Source: Anaerolineales bacterium UBA5195 (GTDB lineage: Bacteria; Chloroflexota; Anaerolineae; Anaerolineales; Villigracilaceae). From it: 64,000 nucleotides of DNA. The position numbers and the translations under genes are program-made. How positions within the stretch are numbered: position 1 is the stretch's first letter; every line of letters starts with the position of its first letter. The notes under the pieces were generated by a model that was not told the DNA's origin, searched no databases, and saw only the letters and a list, made by a program, of their open reading frames with translations. This document shows positions 25,908 through 35,697 of the stretch, in pieces. The DNA lies in assembly GCA_002412925.1 (NCBI GenBank), contig DHVZ01000059.1:1-64000 (forward strand), in the 5' to 3' direction.

Positions 25908-27302
25908 CTAGCGCATCCGCAGGCGGGCCAGCACCTCGGCGCTGACACTATCGGCGTCCCCGGCAGACATGACAATCAACACGTCGCCAGGCTCAAGATG
26001 AGAAACCAGATAATTGCTGATCTCCGGCAGGCTGGCAATAAAATGCGCTGACGGGTTGTTCATGGAATAGACCACTTTTTCTGCCGAAAAATCCTGTTTC
26101 GGTTCGCGCGCTGCATATACTTCGCTGACAATGATTTCATCAGCCTCGCCAAAGGCTGCCACAAAATCGTCGAAGAGGGTCTGCGTGCGCGAATAGGTGT
26201 GAGGCTGCCAGACAGCCCAGATACGTTTGGCCGGGAAGCAGGCGCGGGCGGCATCCAGCGTGGCGCTGATTTCGGTGGGATGGTGAGCGTAATCATCGAT
26301 GACGATCACACCATTGACCTCGCCCTTGATTTCGAAGCGCCGGGCGATGCCCTTGAACTCGCTCAGGGCTTTTGCCGCGTCGGGCAGGTCGTAACCCATC
26401 AGCCCGGCCACGCCCAGGGTCGCCAGCGCATTGCGGACGTTGTGCAGCCCTGGCACGCGCAGTTGAATCCCTGAAACGTAATTCGGGCCGGATCGCAGCC
26501 GGGCAACGGCATTGAAGGTAAACCCGCCGAGGCTGTTGGTCATTACATTCTGCGCCAAAATCCATTCGGTGCCTTTGGTATTCTGGTTTTCAGCAATGCG
26601 GTAACCGACGACACGTTTGCCCATCTGGCGGGCTTGCTTGGCAAGCTCAATGGCGCCCATATCCTCGCCAGAGATGACCAGGGCGCCGTCTTCTGGCACC
26701 AGCCTGGCAAAGTCCAAGAAAGCGGCGCGGAACTCTGCTACAGTGGGGTAAATATCGGGGTGGTCGTGTTCGATATTGGTGACCACTTCGAACCGCGGTT
26801 TCAGGCCCAGGAACATGCGGTCATATTCATCGGCTTCGATGACAAAGGCCCTGCCCTTGCCAGCCCTGGCATTGATGCCAAAATTCTGCAAGACACCACC
26901 CACGATGAAGGATGGCTCTGCGCCAAGCTGGCAGAGCGTCCAGGCGATCATGGCTGTGGTGGTGGTCTTGCCGTGTGTCCCGGCAACCGCCACGCCATCC
27001 TTGCCTTCCATCATGCGCCCCAGGAAATCAGCGCGTTTGTAAACCGGGATTCCCGCAGCCAGGGCCGCCAGCACCTCGGGGTTGTCATCGGGGATGGCAG
27101 AAGAGCGCACCACCCAGTCAGCGCCGGTTACATTTCCCGCGGCGTGTCCCACAGAAACGATTGCGCCCGCAGTTTTTAGTTCGGCAGCCAGGGGGGAAAG
27201 CGCGCGGTCAGAGCCGCTCACCCGGTAGCCCTGCTCGAGCAGGAGTCGGGCGATGGCAGAGAGTCCGCTACCTCCAATCCCAATGAAATGAACGTTTGTC
27301 AT
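25908..27302 (-). CDS. murC: UDP-N-acetylmuramate--L-alanine ligase
   Basis: The 464-aa Mur ligase adds L-Ala to UDP-MurNAc. It has an N-terminal dinucleotide-like fold (VHFIGIGGSGLSAIARLLL), an ATP loop GTHGKTTTT at 108-116, and IDDYAHHPTEISATL with AVWQPHTYSRT in the C-terminal domain. The ATG at 27302 lies 2 bp after the cvpA stop. The open frame extends 12 codons further but would overlap cvpA. Confidence 0.96.
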   Translation of the reverse strand: MTNVHFIGIGGSGLSAIARLLLEQGYRVSGSDRALSPLAAELKTAGAIVSVGHAAGNVTGADWVVRSSAIPDDNPEVLAALAAGIPVYKRADFLGRMMEGKDGVAVAGTHGKTTTTAMIAWTLCQLGAEPSFIVGGVLQNFGINARAGKGRAFVIEADEYDRMFLGLKPRFEVVTNIEHDHPDIYPTVAEFRAAFLDFARLVPEDGALVISGEDMGAIELAKQARQMGKRVVGYRIAENQNTKGTEWILAQNVMTNSLGGFTFNAVARLRSGPNYVSGIQLRVPGLHNVRNALATLGVAGLMGYDLPDAAKALSEFKGIARRFEIKGEVNGVIVIDDYAHHPTEISATLDAARACFPAKRIWAVWQPHTYSRTQTLFDDFVAAFGEADEIIVSEVYAAREPKQDFSAEKVVYSMNNPSAHFIASLPEISNYLVSHLEPGDVLIVMSAGDADSVSAEVLARLRMR

Positions 27303-27304
27303 GG

Positions 27305-27832
27305 TTAGATGAAGACCACCAGAACGAAAATGAAGCACAACATGACGGCAAAGTAGATGGCTGGTTCGCCCAGCAGCCGAGGCGCCAGCATGGGGATCAG
27401 GCGGAGCGCCATATCACCCATGGTCGTGCCCGCCACAGGGGCTGTGATGTATTCAAAAGGATAATTGGCCTGGTGAATATAAAACCAGACTGTGCCAATG
27501 ACGAAATACCCGTTCAAAGCGCCCAGGATGAAACCAAGCAGGCTGTCTTGCAGTTTCTCACGAACGGCTTTGCCTGCCAGACGTGAAAGCCCTACAGTTT
27601 GATAGCCAAAAAAGACCAGCGTCACAACGATAACGATCCGGATCCAGAAGATGGCCGTGCCATCCTGTGGCAAGCTGTTGATCAACGGCACATAGCGCTC
27701 AAGCAAGCGGTTGAAAGCCAGCGCCAGGAAGACGCTGAAAGAGACCAGTAGTTCCTTGGCCCAGCCGCGCATCATGCCAATCAGGCCAAACAAGACTACC
27801 AGCAACCAGAAGGCAAAAGTAAGACTAATCAT
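27305..27832 (-). CDS. CvpA-family membrane protein
   Basis: The 175-aa protein has four membrane helices. The CvpA pattern GLIGMMRGWAKELLVSFSVFLALAFN lies at the N-terminus and a Gly-containing LLGFILGALNGYFVIG segment in the middle. CvpA-type proteins are linked to envelope integrity and colicin V export in other bacteria. It overlaps the end of murG by 8 nt and lies 2 bp before murC, so it is part of the dcw transcript. Confidence 0.78.
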   Translation of the reverse strand: MISLTFAFWLLVVLFGLIGMMRGWAKELLVSFSVFLALAFNRLLERYVPLINSLPQDGTAIFWIRIVIVVTLVFFGYQTVGLSRLAGKAVREKLQDSLLGFILGALNGYFVIGTVWFYIHQANYPFEYITAPVAGTTMGDMALRLIPMLAPRLLGEPAIYFAVMLCFIFVLVVFI

Positions 27833-28925
27833 GTTGATCTCCAGCCAGCTCGCACAATTGCGCCGCGATTTTTCCTGCTGCTTCGGGCTCTCGCAAAGCC
27901 ATCATTGCCGTGCGCATCGCATCCAGTTTTTCTGGAGTTTCCAGTAATTTCTCGATTGTTAGATAAAGGCCGCTTTTCAATTTGGCATCTTCGATCATCA
28001 GAGCCGCCCCGCGCTGGACAAGCGCATCGGCGTTGACTTTCTGGTAGCGCCATGCGTGCGGGTATGGCACCAAAATGGCCGGGATGCCGAACAGGGGATA
28101 TTCTCCTAATGTGGATGCTCCGGCGCGAGAAACGGCCAAATCGGCGGCTGACAAGGCCGCGCCCATGTCTTCATGCAGGTAAGGATAGGCATGATAGCGT
28201 TTGGCCTGCTCCTTCGAAAGGGTCTCTTGTTTTGCTTCCACCAGGGGCCAATCCAATTCACCGCTGATATGGATGACTTCGACCTGTTCTAACAGGGTTG
28301 AGAGATGCTCGAGCAAAGCCAGGTTGATCGAACGCGCACCTTTGCTGCCGCCGAAGACCAGCACAACTGGCAAATCTGTTTGGATGCCCAGGCGTTTGCG
28401 GGCTACAGGTTTCTTCCAATTCGACAGTTCAGGACGCACCGGGTAACCGGTCACCAACAGATTGGCGTTGCGAGGGAAAAACAGTTTCGATTCTTCGGTG
28501 GTCAGGATGATACGTTTTGCAAAATATGCCAGCGCTTTGAGCGCCATCCCGGGTTCGATATCAGGCACGTATAAAAGTGACGGGAGCTTGCGCCCGGCCA
28601 ACGCCATAGGAACCGCCACAAAGCCACCCGTAAAAAACAAGACATCCGGTTTGAACTCGCTCAGTATCTTGCGCGAGGCAAACACACCCTGGCTGAGCGC
28701 CGCCAAGTTTCCGGGCAGCTTTCTCAAGTCTACCCCGTGAAGACCTGCAGCCGGGATGGCCTTAAACGGAACGGAGGCTCGTTCCACGAGCCTGGCTTCC
28801 ATGCCGCCTTCGCCGCCCACCCAGAGTGTTTCCACGTCTGGGCGAATGACCTTGAGTGCGTTATGAACGGCTAATGCGGGATAAACCCCGCCGCCGGTTC
28901 CGCCCGCGCAAATCAGTATTCGCAC
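27825..28925 (-). CDS. murG: UDP-GlcNAc:lipid I N-acetylglucosaminyltransferase
   Basis: The 366-aa GT28 enzyme converts lipid I to lipid II on the inner face of the membrane. It has the G loops CAGGTGGGVYPALAV and VFGGSKGARSIN, and the UDP-GlcNAc site VSRAGASTLGEYPLFGIPAILVPYP. The preferred start is GTG at 28925 with GGAG 9 nt upstream. It gives the usual short N-terminus but overlaps the ftsW end by 65 nt. An in-frame start at 28979 would add 18 atypical residues. Confidence 0.94.
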   Translation of the reverse strand: MRILICAGGTGGGVYPALAVHNALKVIRPDVETLWVGGEGGMEARLVERASVPFKAIPAAGLHGVDLRKLPGNLAALSQGVFASRKILSEFKPDVLFFTGGFVAVPMALAGRKLPSLLYVPDIEPGMALKALAYFAKRIILTTEESKLFFPRNANLLVTGYPVRPELSNWKKPVARKRLGIQTDLPVVLVFGGSKGARSINLALLEHLSTLLEQVEVIHISGELDWPLVEAKQETLSKEQAKRYHAYPYLHEDMGAALSAADLAVSRAGASTLGEYPLFGIPAILVPYPHAWRYQKVNADALVQRGAALMIEDAKLKSGLYLTIEKLLETPEKLDAMRTAMMALREPEAAGKIAAQLCELAGDQHD

Positions 28926-30114
28926 CGAAGTTTCTCCATTCGCTTGATTCAGCCTGCGGCTCAACTTGCCGCGAGACATTCATTAATATCCCAATTGCGA
29001 TCAGTGAAGCGACCAGGTTCGAGCCGCCCGAGCTAATGAAAGGTAAAGCGTTTCCCGCGAAGGGGAGTAACCCGACCATCACCAGCATGTTGATGACGGC
29101 TTCCATGGTAATCCAGAAAGTCAATCCAGAAGCCAGCAAGCTGCCGAGCAGGTCGGGAGCCTTATCTGCAATTCGCAGTCCACGCCAGATCAGCAGGACA
29201 TAGAGCATGACGGTTCCGGCAGCACCCACCAGCCCCAATTCTTCAGCAATCACGGCGAAAATGCTGTCGGTAGGCGGAACAGGGAGTCCTGTCAGCTTGG
29301 TATTGGCGCGTCCGATCCCCACACCAAACCAGCCGCCCTTGACAATCGCCTCGAAAGAACGACGCACGTGGTAAGAAGCCTGGGTGGGATCCTTGATACC
29401 GCTAATATAGGTTCCCACACGCTCCTGACCTGTCGCGCTGACCTGTACCACCAGCACGCCAACAATCACTGCAATGATCAGCAGGAAGAGAATCTGTCGC
29501 AGGTCGCCGCCGCCCAAGAAGAACAACAGTCCGCCGAGCATAAAGACCGTTGCAGCGGCTGAAAGGTCTGGCTGGATATAAATCAGGCCGCCGATGATAC
29601 CGAGAATGACTGCCAGGGGGATCAATCCCCACTGGATGTCATGCAATTGTTCGCGTTTGGAGTGCATCCAGACAGACAGGTAAATGATAGTAATCACCTT
29701 GGCCAGTTCTGACGGCTGGACGGAGCCTCCAAAGATGGTGCGAACCGCGCCCAGGCGCTCATCATTGAGAAAGAGCACCAGGCTCAAGAGCAGGATGGTA
29801 ACCAGCATGACGGGCACAGACAACCTGCGCCAGTTGTGGTAGTCAAGACGTGAAAGCAATAAGGCTGTCACCACGCCCAACACCATCCAGAGAACCTGGC
29901 GGTTGAACATGTGCATGGCATCGCCTTTGTAAGCGGCATAAGAAAAGTCCCAGGAAGCCGAAAAAACCATCAATAATCCAAAAACCAGGAAAACGATCAT
30001 GATCAACAGCAATGGAAAATCAACCGCGCCGCCTTCCCTGCGGACGGAGGGGGTTTCTGGAGCGGAAGTGGGTTTGCTGATCAGCGGAGTGTCTCCGAAA
30101 ACTCGAGTACCCAT
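28861..30114 (-). CDS. ftsW: FtsW peptidoglycan polymerase (SEDS family)
   Basis: The 417-aa SEDS glycosyltransferase has ten predicted membrane helices. The family motifs are present: VFSASWDFSY start, GGSVQPSELAKV, PTDSIFAVIAEELGLVGA and LPFISSGGSNLVASLIAIGIL. It polymerises lipid II at the septum together with the class B PBP encoded further upstream. The ATG at 30114 has AAAGG 8 nt upstream and overlaps the murD end by 34 nt. Confidence 0.96.
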   Translation of the reverse strand: MGTRVFGDTPLISKPTSAPETPSVRREGGAVDFPLLLIMIVFLVFGLLMVFSASWDFSYAAYKGDAMHMFNRQVLWMVLGVVTALLLSRLDYHNWRRLSVPVMLVTILLLSLVLFLNDERLGAVRTIFGGSVQPSELAKVITIIYLSVWMHSKREQLHDIQWGLIPLAVILGIIGGLIYIQPDLSAAATVFMLGGLLFFLGGGDLRQILFLLIIAVIVGVLVVQVSATGQERVGTYISGIKDPTQASYHVRRSFEAIVKGGWFGVGIGRANTKLTGLPVPPTDSIFAVIAEELGLVGAAGTVMLYVLLIWRGLRIADKAPDLLGSLLASGLTFWITMEAVINMLVMVGLLPFAGNALPFISSGGSNLVASLIAIGILMNVSRQVEPQAESSEWRNFGANTDLRGRNRRRGLSRISRS

Positions 30115-31487
30115 TGTTTGAACCTTTCTCCACGTTCTTCGAAGTCTTTGAATTCGTCGTAGCTGGTGCCGCCTGGCGAGAACAAGACCACAAAACCGGG
30201 CTGGGCCAGCCGCGAGGCCGCCAGAACCGCCTCCTGGCATTTCTCAACCCGCGTCAGGCTGAAGGGGCGCGAACCAGGTACGCGTGGGCCAATCGCCGAC
30301 TGGATTTTTTCGGCAGCCTCGCCAAAAATGACCACATGGTCCACGCGCTGGCGGATGATTTTTCCGAGGTCATCCCAGGGCAGGTCCTTGTCGCGCCCGC
30401 CGAGCAGGAGGATCAATGGACCGCTAAAGACTTTGATATCGGCCATTGTCCGCTCAGGAGCTGTGGAGATGGAAGCGTTGTACCAATGCGCCCCGCGCCA
30501 GGTGCGGACGAATTCCAAGCGATGCGGCACGCCCTGAAAACCGGAAACGCCGGAGAGCATGGCTTCGGCACTTAATCCAGCTGCGTGGGCAATGGTGCAG
30601 GCTGCCAGCACATTCAAGCGGTTGTGATCCCCGCGCAGCGCGATTTGCTCTTCCACCGGCAGCCGGGTGACCTGACCAGCTTCCCGCACGTAGAACTTGT
30701 CGTTCTCGACATAGCTGCCATCCTGCCCATCTGGCAGCGGGTTGAAGCCGAAGGAAAACAGATGGCTGTGCAGATTGCCCGCCAGCGACCAGGCGCCTGG
30801 ATCGTCACGCCCCAGGATGGCACAATCCTCTTTCGCCTGGAAAGCGACAATCCGCGCCTTGGCAGCCGTGTAAGCTTCCATGCTGCCATGCCGGTCGAGA
30901 TGGTTGGGGGTGATGTTCAAGATGGCGGCCAGGTTGGGCGAAGAAGTCATCAATTCCGATTGGAAACTTGAAATTTCGAGGATCGCCAGGTCGGAGGGCT
31001 GCATCTCATCGACGTAGTTAAGCAATGGATCGCCGAGGTTACCGCCAATCCAGATCCGGCCATATTTTCCGCTTGTGCTCGCTTGGGCCATGCGCCCCAC
31101 CAGCGTGGTAGTGGTCGTCTTGCCCGCCGAGCCAGTGATACCGACCGTTTTACAGGGCACTACATCCATGAAGATTTGCGTATCGTTCGAAAGGCGGATG
31201 CCGTTTGCGCGGGCGGATACTACCAAGGGATTTTCCAGCGGCACTCCGCCAGAGACGCATAACAGGTCAGGATGTGGCTCGAGGATTTCGAGCGAGTGCC
31301 CACCAGTCGCCCATTCGATTTTGTATTTGGCGAGGCTCTCCATTTCGGCGGTAAGCTGTTCCGGCTTTCGCCGGTCATTCAAGACCACCTCTGCGCCGTG
31401 ACGGACCAGGTAACGAGCCAGGGACAGCCCCTGCCGGGCTGCGCCAATGATGACAACTCGTTTGCCTTTCCAGTTAATTTGCGCCAT
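30081..31487 (-). CDS. murD: UDP-N-acetylmuramoylalanine--D-glutamate ligase
   Basis: The 468-aa Mur ligase adds D-Glu to UDP-MurNAc-L-Ala. It has the N-terminal Rossmann-like VVIIGAARQGLSLARYL, the ATP loop GSAGKTTTT (119-127), NITPNHLDRHGSMEAY and LLLGGRDKDLPWDDL. It lies 35 bp downstream of mraY and its end overlaps ftsW. Confidence 0.96.
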   Translation of the reverse strand: MAQINWKGKRVVIIGAARQGLSLARYLVRHGAEVVLNDRRKPEQLTAEMESLAKYKIEWATGGHSLEILEPHPDLLCVSGGVPLENPLVVSARANGIRLSNDTQIFMDVVPCKTVGITGSAGKTTTTTLVGRMAQASTSGKYGRIWIGGNLGDPLLNYVDEMQPSDLAILEISSFQSELMTSSPNLAAILNITPNHLDRHGSMEAYTAAKARIVAFQAKEDCAILGRDDPGAWSLAGNLHSHLFSFGFNPLPDGQDGSYVENDKFYVREAGQVTRLPVEEQIALRGDHNRLNVLAACTIAHAAGLSAEAMLSGVSGFQGVPHRLEFVRTWRGAHWYNASISTAPERTMADIKVFSGPLILLLGGRDKDLPWDDLGKIIRQRVDHVVIFGEAAEKIQSAIGPRVPGSRPFSLTRVEKCQEAVLAASRLAQPGFVVLFSPGGTSYDEFKDFEERGERFKQWVLEFSETLR

Positions 31488-31522
31488 TACGCTTTCCTGT
31501 ACAGGTATTGAACGACGAACAA

Positions 31523-32515
31523 CTAGGCCATTGCCATGCCAACAGCGATCAGCGCCGCCAGCAGGCTAATCAGCCAGAAACGCTGGACAATTTGGGTCTC
31601 GCTCCAACCAAGCAATTCAAAGTGCAGGTGGATGGGCGCCATCTTAAAGAAACGGCGGCCCTTGGTTAATTTGAAATAAACGATCTGGATGACGACACTC
31701 AGGGTTTCGCTGACCGGGATGATCGTGACCAGCGGCAGGATGGCCCATTGACCGGTCATCAGGGCAATCACAGCGACGGTCGCGCCAAGGGCCAGCGAAC
31801 CGGTATCGCCCATGAACAATTGTGCCGGGTGAACGTTGAACCAGAGGAATCCAAACAGTGCGCCAACAAGCGTAAACGAAAACTGCGCCAGGAAATTCTG
31901 GCCCTGGATGAGAGCAATGACACCGTAAGCTGCAAAGATGGTGGCGGCAATCAGCCCGGCCAACCCATCCAGACCATCAGTGAAATTGATGGCATTTGAC
32001 TCAGCTACAATGATGAAGGCCGCTATCGGCACATACCACCAACCAAAGTCGATCAGGGTCTGAATGCCGGGGATGTAAAGGTCCGGTGCTCCGAGTATAA
32101 ATTTAAGTGCCCAGGCCACAACCCCGGCAATGATCCATTGCGCAAAAAACTTTGTGCGCGCGCGCATGCCAGAACCTTTGCGCTTACCCCGAATGCCTTC
32201 CCAATCATCGATGGCTCCCAGGATGCCAAAAGCCACCATGGTAAAAAGCGGGACAAAGACCGATTTGCCGGTCAACTTGAAACCAATCAAGGGCGCAGCA
32301 TTGAGCAAGACAGTCAGCAAGAGGACCGGCAAGATAATCATGACGCCACCCATGGTGGGCGTGCCCATCTTAACCATGTGCTTGCCAGGTTCTTCCACGC
32401 GGATCAATTTGCCAATTTTAAAGTGCCGCAAAACACGCAGGAGCGGACCGCCCCAGATGACGGTCATCATAAAACTCAGCCCGGCCAGGCTCACTGCCAG
32501 GGTTGAAAACTTCAT
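31523..32515 (-). CDS. mraY: Phospho-N-acetylmuramoyl-pentapeptide transferase
   Basis: The 330-aa multi-pass enzyme makes lipid I from UDP-MurNAc-pentapeptide and undecaprenyl phosphate. It has KMGTPTMGGVMII, the catalytic AIDDWEGIRGKRKG, SNAINFTDGLDGLAG and FKMAPIHLHFELLGWSE. The ATG at 32515 overlaps the murF stop as ATGA. The longer frame upstream lies inside murF and is not used. Confidence 0.97.
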   Translation of the reverse strand: MKFSTLAVSLAGLSFMMTVIWGGPLLRVLRHFKIGKLIRVEEPGKHMVKMGTPTMGGVMIILPVLLLTVLLNAAPLIGFKLTGKSVFVPLFTMVAFGILGAIDDWEGIRGKRKGSGMRARTKFFAQWIIAGVVAWALKFILGAPDLYIPGIQTLIDFGWWYVPIAAFIIVAESNAINFTDGLDGLAGLIAATIFAAYGVIALIQGQNFLAQFSFTLVGALFGFLWFNVHPAQLFMGDTGSLALGATVAVIALMTGQWAILPLVTIIPVSETLSVVIQIVYFKLTKGRRFFKMAPIHLHFELLGWSETQIVQRFWLISLLAALIAVGMAMA

Positions 32516-33933
32516 TGCGGTCTCTCCAGCGCAGCTACAATATTGTCCATCCGCAAACCATGGGATCCTTTGATCAGGACTGCATCGGTAGACGTCAGGC
32601 GCTGCTTGAGCCAATTTACGGTTTCGCTCACGTCTTCATACTCAAATACAGCGTTTTCCTGCATCCCGGCTTTCCGGGCGGCTTGGGCAATCAGGTGGGC
32701 GCGCGGTCCCAGGGTTACCAACACGTCGGCCACCTGCGCGGCGCGCATGCCCACTTTTTCGTGACCTTCACGTTCATACTGCCCAAGTTCGAGCATATCG
32801 CCCAAGACAGCGATTTTCCGGCCCTGTAACTCGTCCAACAGGTTGAGCGCCGCCAACGTGGATTCGGGCGAGGCGTTATACGTGTCATCCAGGATGAGCG
32901 CTCCGCTTTCCGCCCGAACGGCAGCAAGCCGCAATTGGGCCTGGCTTTCCTGCAAGCCGCGCACAATTTCATCCCAGGTCAAGCCTTCTGCCAGGCCGAC
33001 AGCCGCAGCGCGCAGGATGGTTTCCACCGAATGACGGCCAATCATCGGAACGCGCAGGTGGAGAGCCTCGTTTTTATAATGGACGCAGAGGCGCAGACCC
33101 TCCAGCCCCATGCCGATGACCTCATCGGCCCACAGATCTGCTTCGGGCGTCAAGCCATAGTAAAAAACGCGCGCTTTTGTCGCTGTTTTCATCGCCCGAA
33201 TGAAAGGATCATCAAAGTTAAGGATGGCAACCCCTTCAGGAGCCGGGGGCAGGGCTTGCACCAGTTCGCTTTTTCCTCGCGCAATGACTTCCTGCGAACC
33301 GGCGCGCTCGGCATGAACGGTGCCGATGTTGGTGAGCACACCCACCTGAGGCAAGGCTATCTCGCATAACTGCTTGATCTCTCCTGGAACGTAAAAACCC
33401 ATTTCCAAGACGGCACACTGGTGACCGGGAGTAAGCTTTAAGACATTCAGCGGAAGCCCAATTTCGTTGTTAAGGTTCGCGGCGCTTTTCAGGGTGATAT
33501 AACGCTGGCTGAGCACCTGGGCGATGGCCTCTTTGGTGGTCGATTTGCCGACACTGCCGGTAACCCCAATCACCCGCAAGTCCAATTTTCGTCGCCAGAA
33601 AGCGGCGATTTGCTGGAGGGCAGAAACGCTGTTTCTGACGAGGAAACAGACGGGAGTTTTGAGACGGGCCAGGCCCTCAGCCTGCACCCCGTTTCGGAGG
33701 TCGATCACAGCAAAGGGCTCTTCGATCTCATGCTCGATCAGCGCGGCCACTGCGCCGCGTTGGAAGGCCTGTGTGACAAAGGCGTGCCCATCCACTTTTT
33801 CGCCGGGGATGGCCACAAACAACCCGCCGGGAATGACCTGCCGCGAATCAATCGCCGCCTCGGTGATGAACGTGTTCGTCATCTCCTGGCGGGAATTGGT
33901 TAGGGCTTCGATCAAATCGGTAAAAGTCAGCAC
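32512..33933 (-). CDS. murF: UDP-MurNAc-tripeptide--D-Ala-D-Ala ligase
   Basis: The 473-aa Mur ligase adds D-Ala-D-Ala to the precursor peptide. Its ATP loop is GSVGKSTTK (126-134); LNNEIGLPLNVL and LDDTYNASPESTLAAL are MurF hallmarks. It lies between the class B PBP gene (6 bp) and mraY (overlap). Confidence 0.96.
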   Translation of the reverse strand: MLTFTDLIEALTNSRQEMTNTFITEAAIDSRQVIPGGLFVAIPGEKVDGHAFVTQAFQRGAVAALIEHEIEEPFAVIDLRNGVQAEGLARLKTPVCFLVRNSVSALQQIAAFWRRKLDLRVIGVTGSVGKSTTKEAIAQVLSQRYITLKSAANLNNEIGLPLNVLKLTPGHQCAVLEMGFYVPGEIKQLCEIALPQVGVLTNIGTVHAERAGSQEVIARGKSELVQALPPAPEGVAILNFDDPFIRAMKTATKARVFYYGLTPEADLWADEVIGMGLEGLRLCVHYKNEALHLRVPMIGRHSVETILRAAAVGLAEGLTWDEIVRGLQESQAQLRLAAVRAESGALILDDTYNASPESTLAALNLLDELQGRKIAVLGDMLELGQYEREGHEKVGMRAAQVADVLVTLGPRAHLIAQAARKAGMQENAVFEYEDVSETVNWLKQRLTSTDAVLIKGSHGLRMDNIVAALERPQ

Positions 33934-33939
33934 TCGGCC

Positions 33940-35691
33940 TCATTGTCCGGTTAACTGATGACGGACATCGTCCGGCGGGATGCCCATCAGCACAACCAGC
34001 CTCTCGACAACATCATGGAAGATAGGCGCAGCCACATAAGCAGCCCAATCCGATTTCTGCGGACGTTCCATCCACACATAGACCATGAATTTTGGATCAT
34101 CCAACGGTCCCCAGCCAATGAAGGAATGGTTGGTCAGGTTTGGGTCATACAACCCATCCGGCCCGGGGATTTGCGCGGTACCGGTTTTCCCTGCCAGGCG
34201 ATAGCCATCCACATTGCCAGCTGAACCGTTGTCTTCCATGGCCTGCGCCAGCATTTCACTGACTGTGCGAGCTGAACGCGGCGAAATGGGTGTATCCAGC
34301 GTTTGGGCCGGGGTGTTGTTCTGGCTGCCATTGCTGACCATGGCATAAAGCACATGCGGATAGACCATCTTGCCATCATTTGCCAACGCTGAAGCCGCCG
34401 CCATCAATTGGATGGGCGAAACAGCCACACCCTGGCCGAATGAGTTGGTGCCCAGGTCCACCTTGTACCAATCCTCATCGCCGGGCACTTTCAAACGACC
34501 AGCCGCTTCCATCGACAGGTCGATGCCGGTGGGATGACCAATGCCGAAACGGCGCATGTAAGTATAAAAAGTATCTTCGCCCATCAAGTCAGCCAGGCGC
34601 GCCATGCACACGTTGAGAGAGTGCGACAGGCAACCGACCATGTTCTGAGGGCCCCAGGCGCCCTGATCCCAGTTGTAAATATACCTGCTGCCGATTTCAT
34701 AGAAACCGGTATCAAGATAGGTTGTCGAAGGAACAACCGTCCCAGAATCGATGGCCGCGGCCATGGTCAGTATCTTAAACACAGAACCGGGTTCGTATTG
34801 CATGGAAACAGCGCGGTTGAATTCGCTGGCATTGTGATAAATACTTGTGTAATTGGAGAAGTTGTTGAGGTCCATCTGCGGCGTGGAGGCCAGGGCCAGG
34901 ATGCCGCCAGTCTGTGGGTCCATCACAATGATCGTACCCGCCGCCGAGCCGGTTTCCTGCAAACCTTTTTGCAATTCAACCTCGACCATGGCCTGGATTT
35001 CCCGGTCAATGGTCAGAACCAGGTCGGCGCCTTTCGGCACCTTGGGTAGTTCGGCGGCGCGGTTGGGATCTTCAGGTACCCAGACCGCCACCGGAACCCC
35101 TGAAAGCAGGTCGTTGTATTTTTCTTCCACACCGAAATAACCACGATTTTCCAGGGTCACAAATCCAAGCACATTGGATGCCAGCGTTTTTTCCGGATAA
35201 GAGCGCATCACGTGGGCTTTGAAATCCAGGCCCGCCAGGCTGGCGTCGCCCGCCTGGGTATATTTCCCGATTAATTCGCTCTTCAAACTTTGCAATTCAT
35301 GGGCTTTATCAGAAGAAACAAAATCCTTGACCACCATGTAAACCATTCCATCGGGCGGGTTGGTGATTGATTGCAAAGTTTCTTCGTAATCCAATCCAAG
35401 GATCATGCTCAAGGTGAGCGCAATGGTTTTTGGGTTTTTCGCATCCCGCAAGTTGATACCAATTTCGTAAACCGTCTTGTTCCCGGCCAGCAAGTGTCCC
35501 TGGCGGTCATAAATTTGTCCACGTTCCGGAAACAGGGTTTGAAATGAGCCAGCATAACGATCACCCTGCTGGAGAAATACCGCGGCTTCCTTGCTCATCT
35601 GGATGCGAATCATCTGGATGACGATCGCAAGAGAAAGCAGGGAGAAGATGGCTGCCAGCGTAAAGGCTCGGTTCTGATATTGTTTCTTCAT
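33940..35691 (-). CDS. ftsI: Class B penicillin-binding protein, FtsI-type transpeptidase
   Basis: The 583-aa protein has one N-terminal membrane helix (AFTLAAIFSLLSLAIVIQMI) and a PBP dimerisation domain (ERGQIYDRQGHLLAGN). The transpeptidase has S303-V-F-K306 (EPGSVFKILT), SLN (SHSLNVC) and K502-T-G (GKTGTAQIPG). No PASTA repeats are seen. It cross-links septal peptidoglycan with FtsW. It lies 7 bp downstream of the FtsL-like gene. Confidence 0.94.
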   Translation of the reverse strand: MKKQYQNRAFTLAAIFSLLSLAIVIQMIRIQMSKEAAVFLQQGDRYAGSFQTLFPERGQIYDRQGHLLAGNKTVYEIGINLRDAKNPKTIALTLSMILGLDYEETLQSITNPPDGMVYMVVKDFVSSDKAHELQSLKSELIGKYTQAGDASLAGLDFKAHVMRSYPEKTLASNVLGFVTLENRGYFGVEEKYNDLLSGVPVAVWVPEDPNRAAELPKVPKGADLVLTIDREIQAMVEVELQKGLQETGSAAGTIIVMDPQTGGILALASTPQMDLNNFSNYTSIYHNASEFNRAVSMQYEPGSVFKILTMAAAIDSGTVVPSTTYLDTGFYEIGSRYIYNWDQGAWGPQNMVGCLSHSLNVCMARLADLMGEDTFYTYMRRFGIGHPTGIDLSMEAAGRLKVPGDEDWYKVDLGTNSFGQGVAVSPIQLMAAASALANDGKMVYPHVLYAMVSNGSQNNTPAQTLDTPISPRSARTVSEMLAQAMEDNGSAGNVDGYRLAGKTGTAQIPGPDGLYDPNLTNHSFIGWGPLDDPKFMVYVWMERPQKSDWAAYVAAPIFHDVVERLVVLMGIPPDDVRHQLTGQ

Positions 35692-35697
35692 AATCGT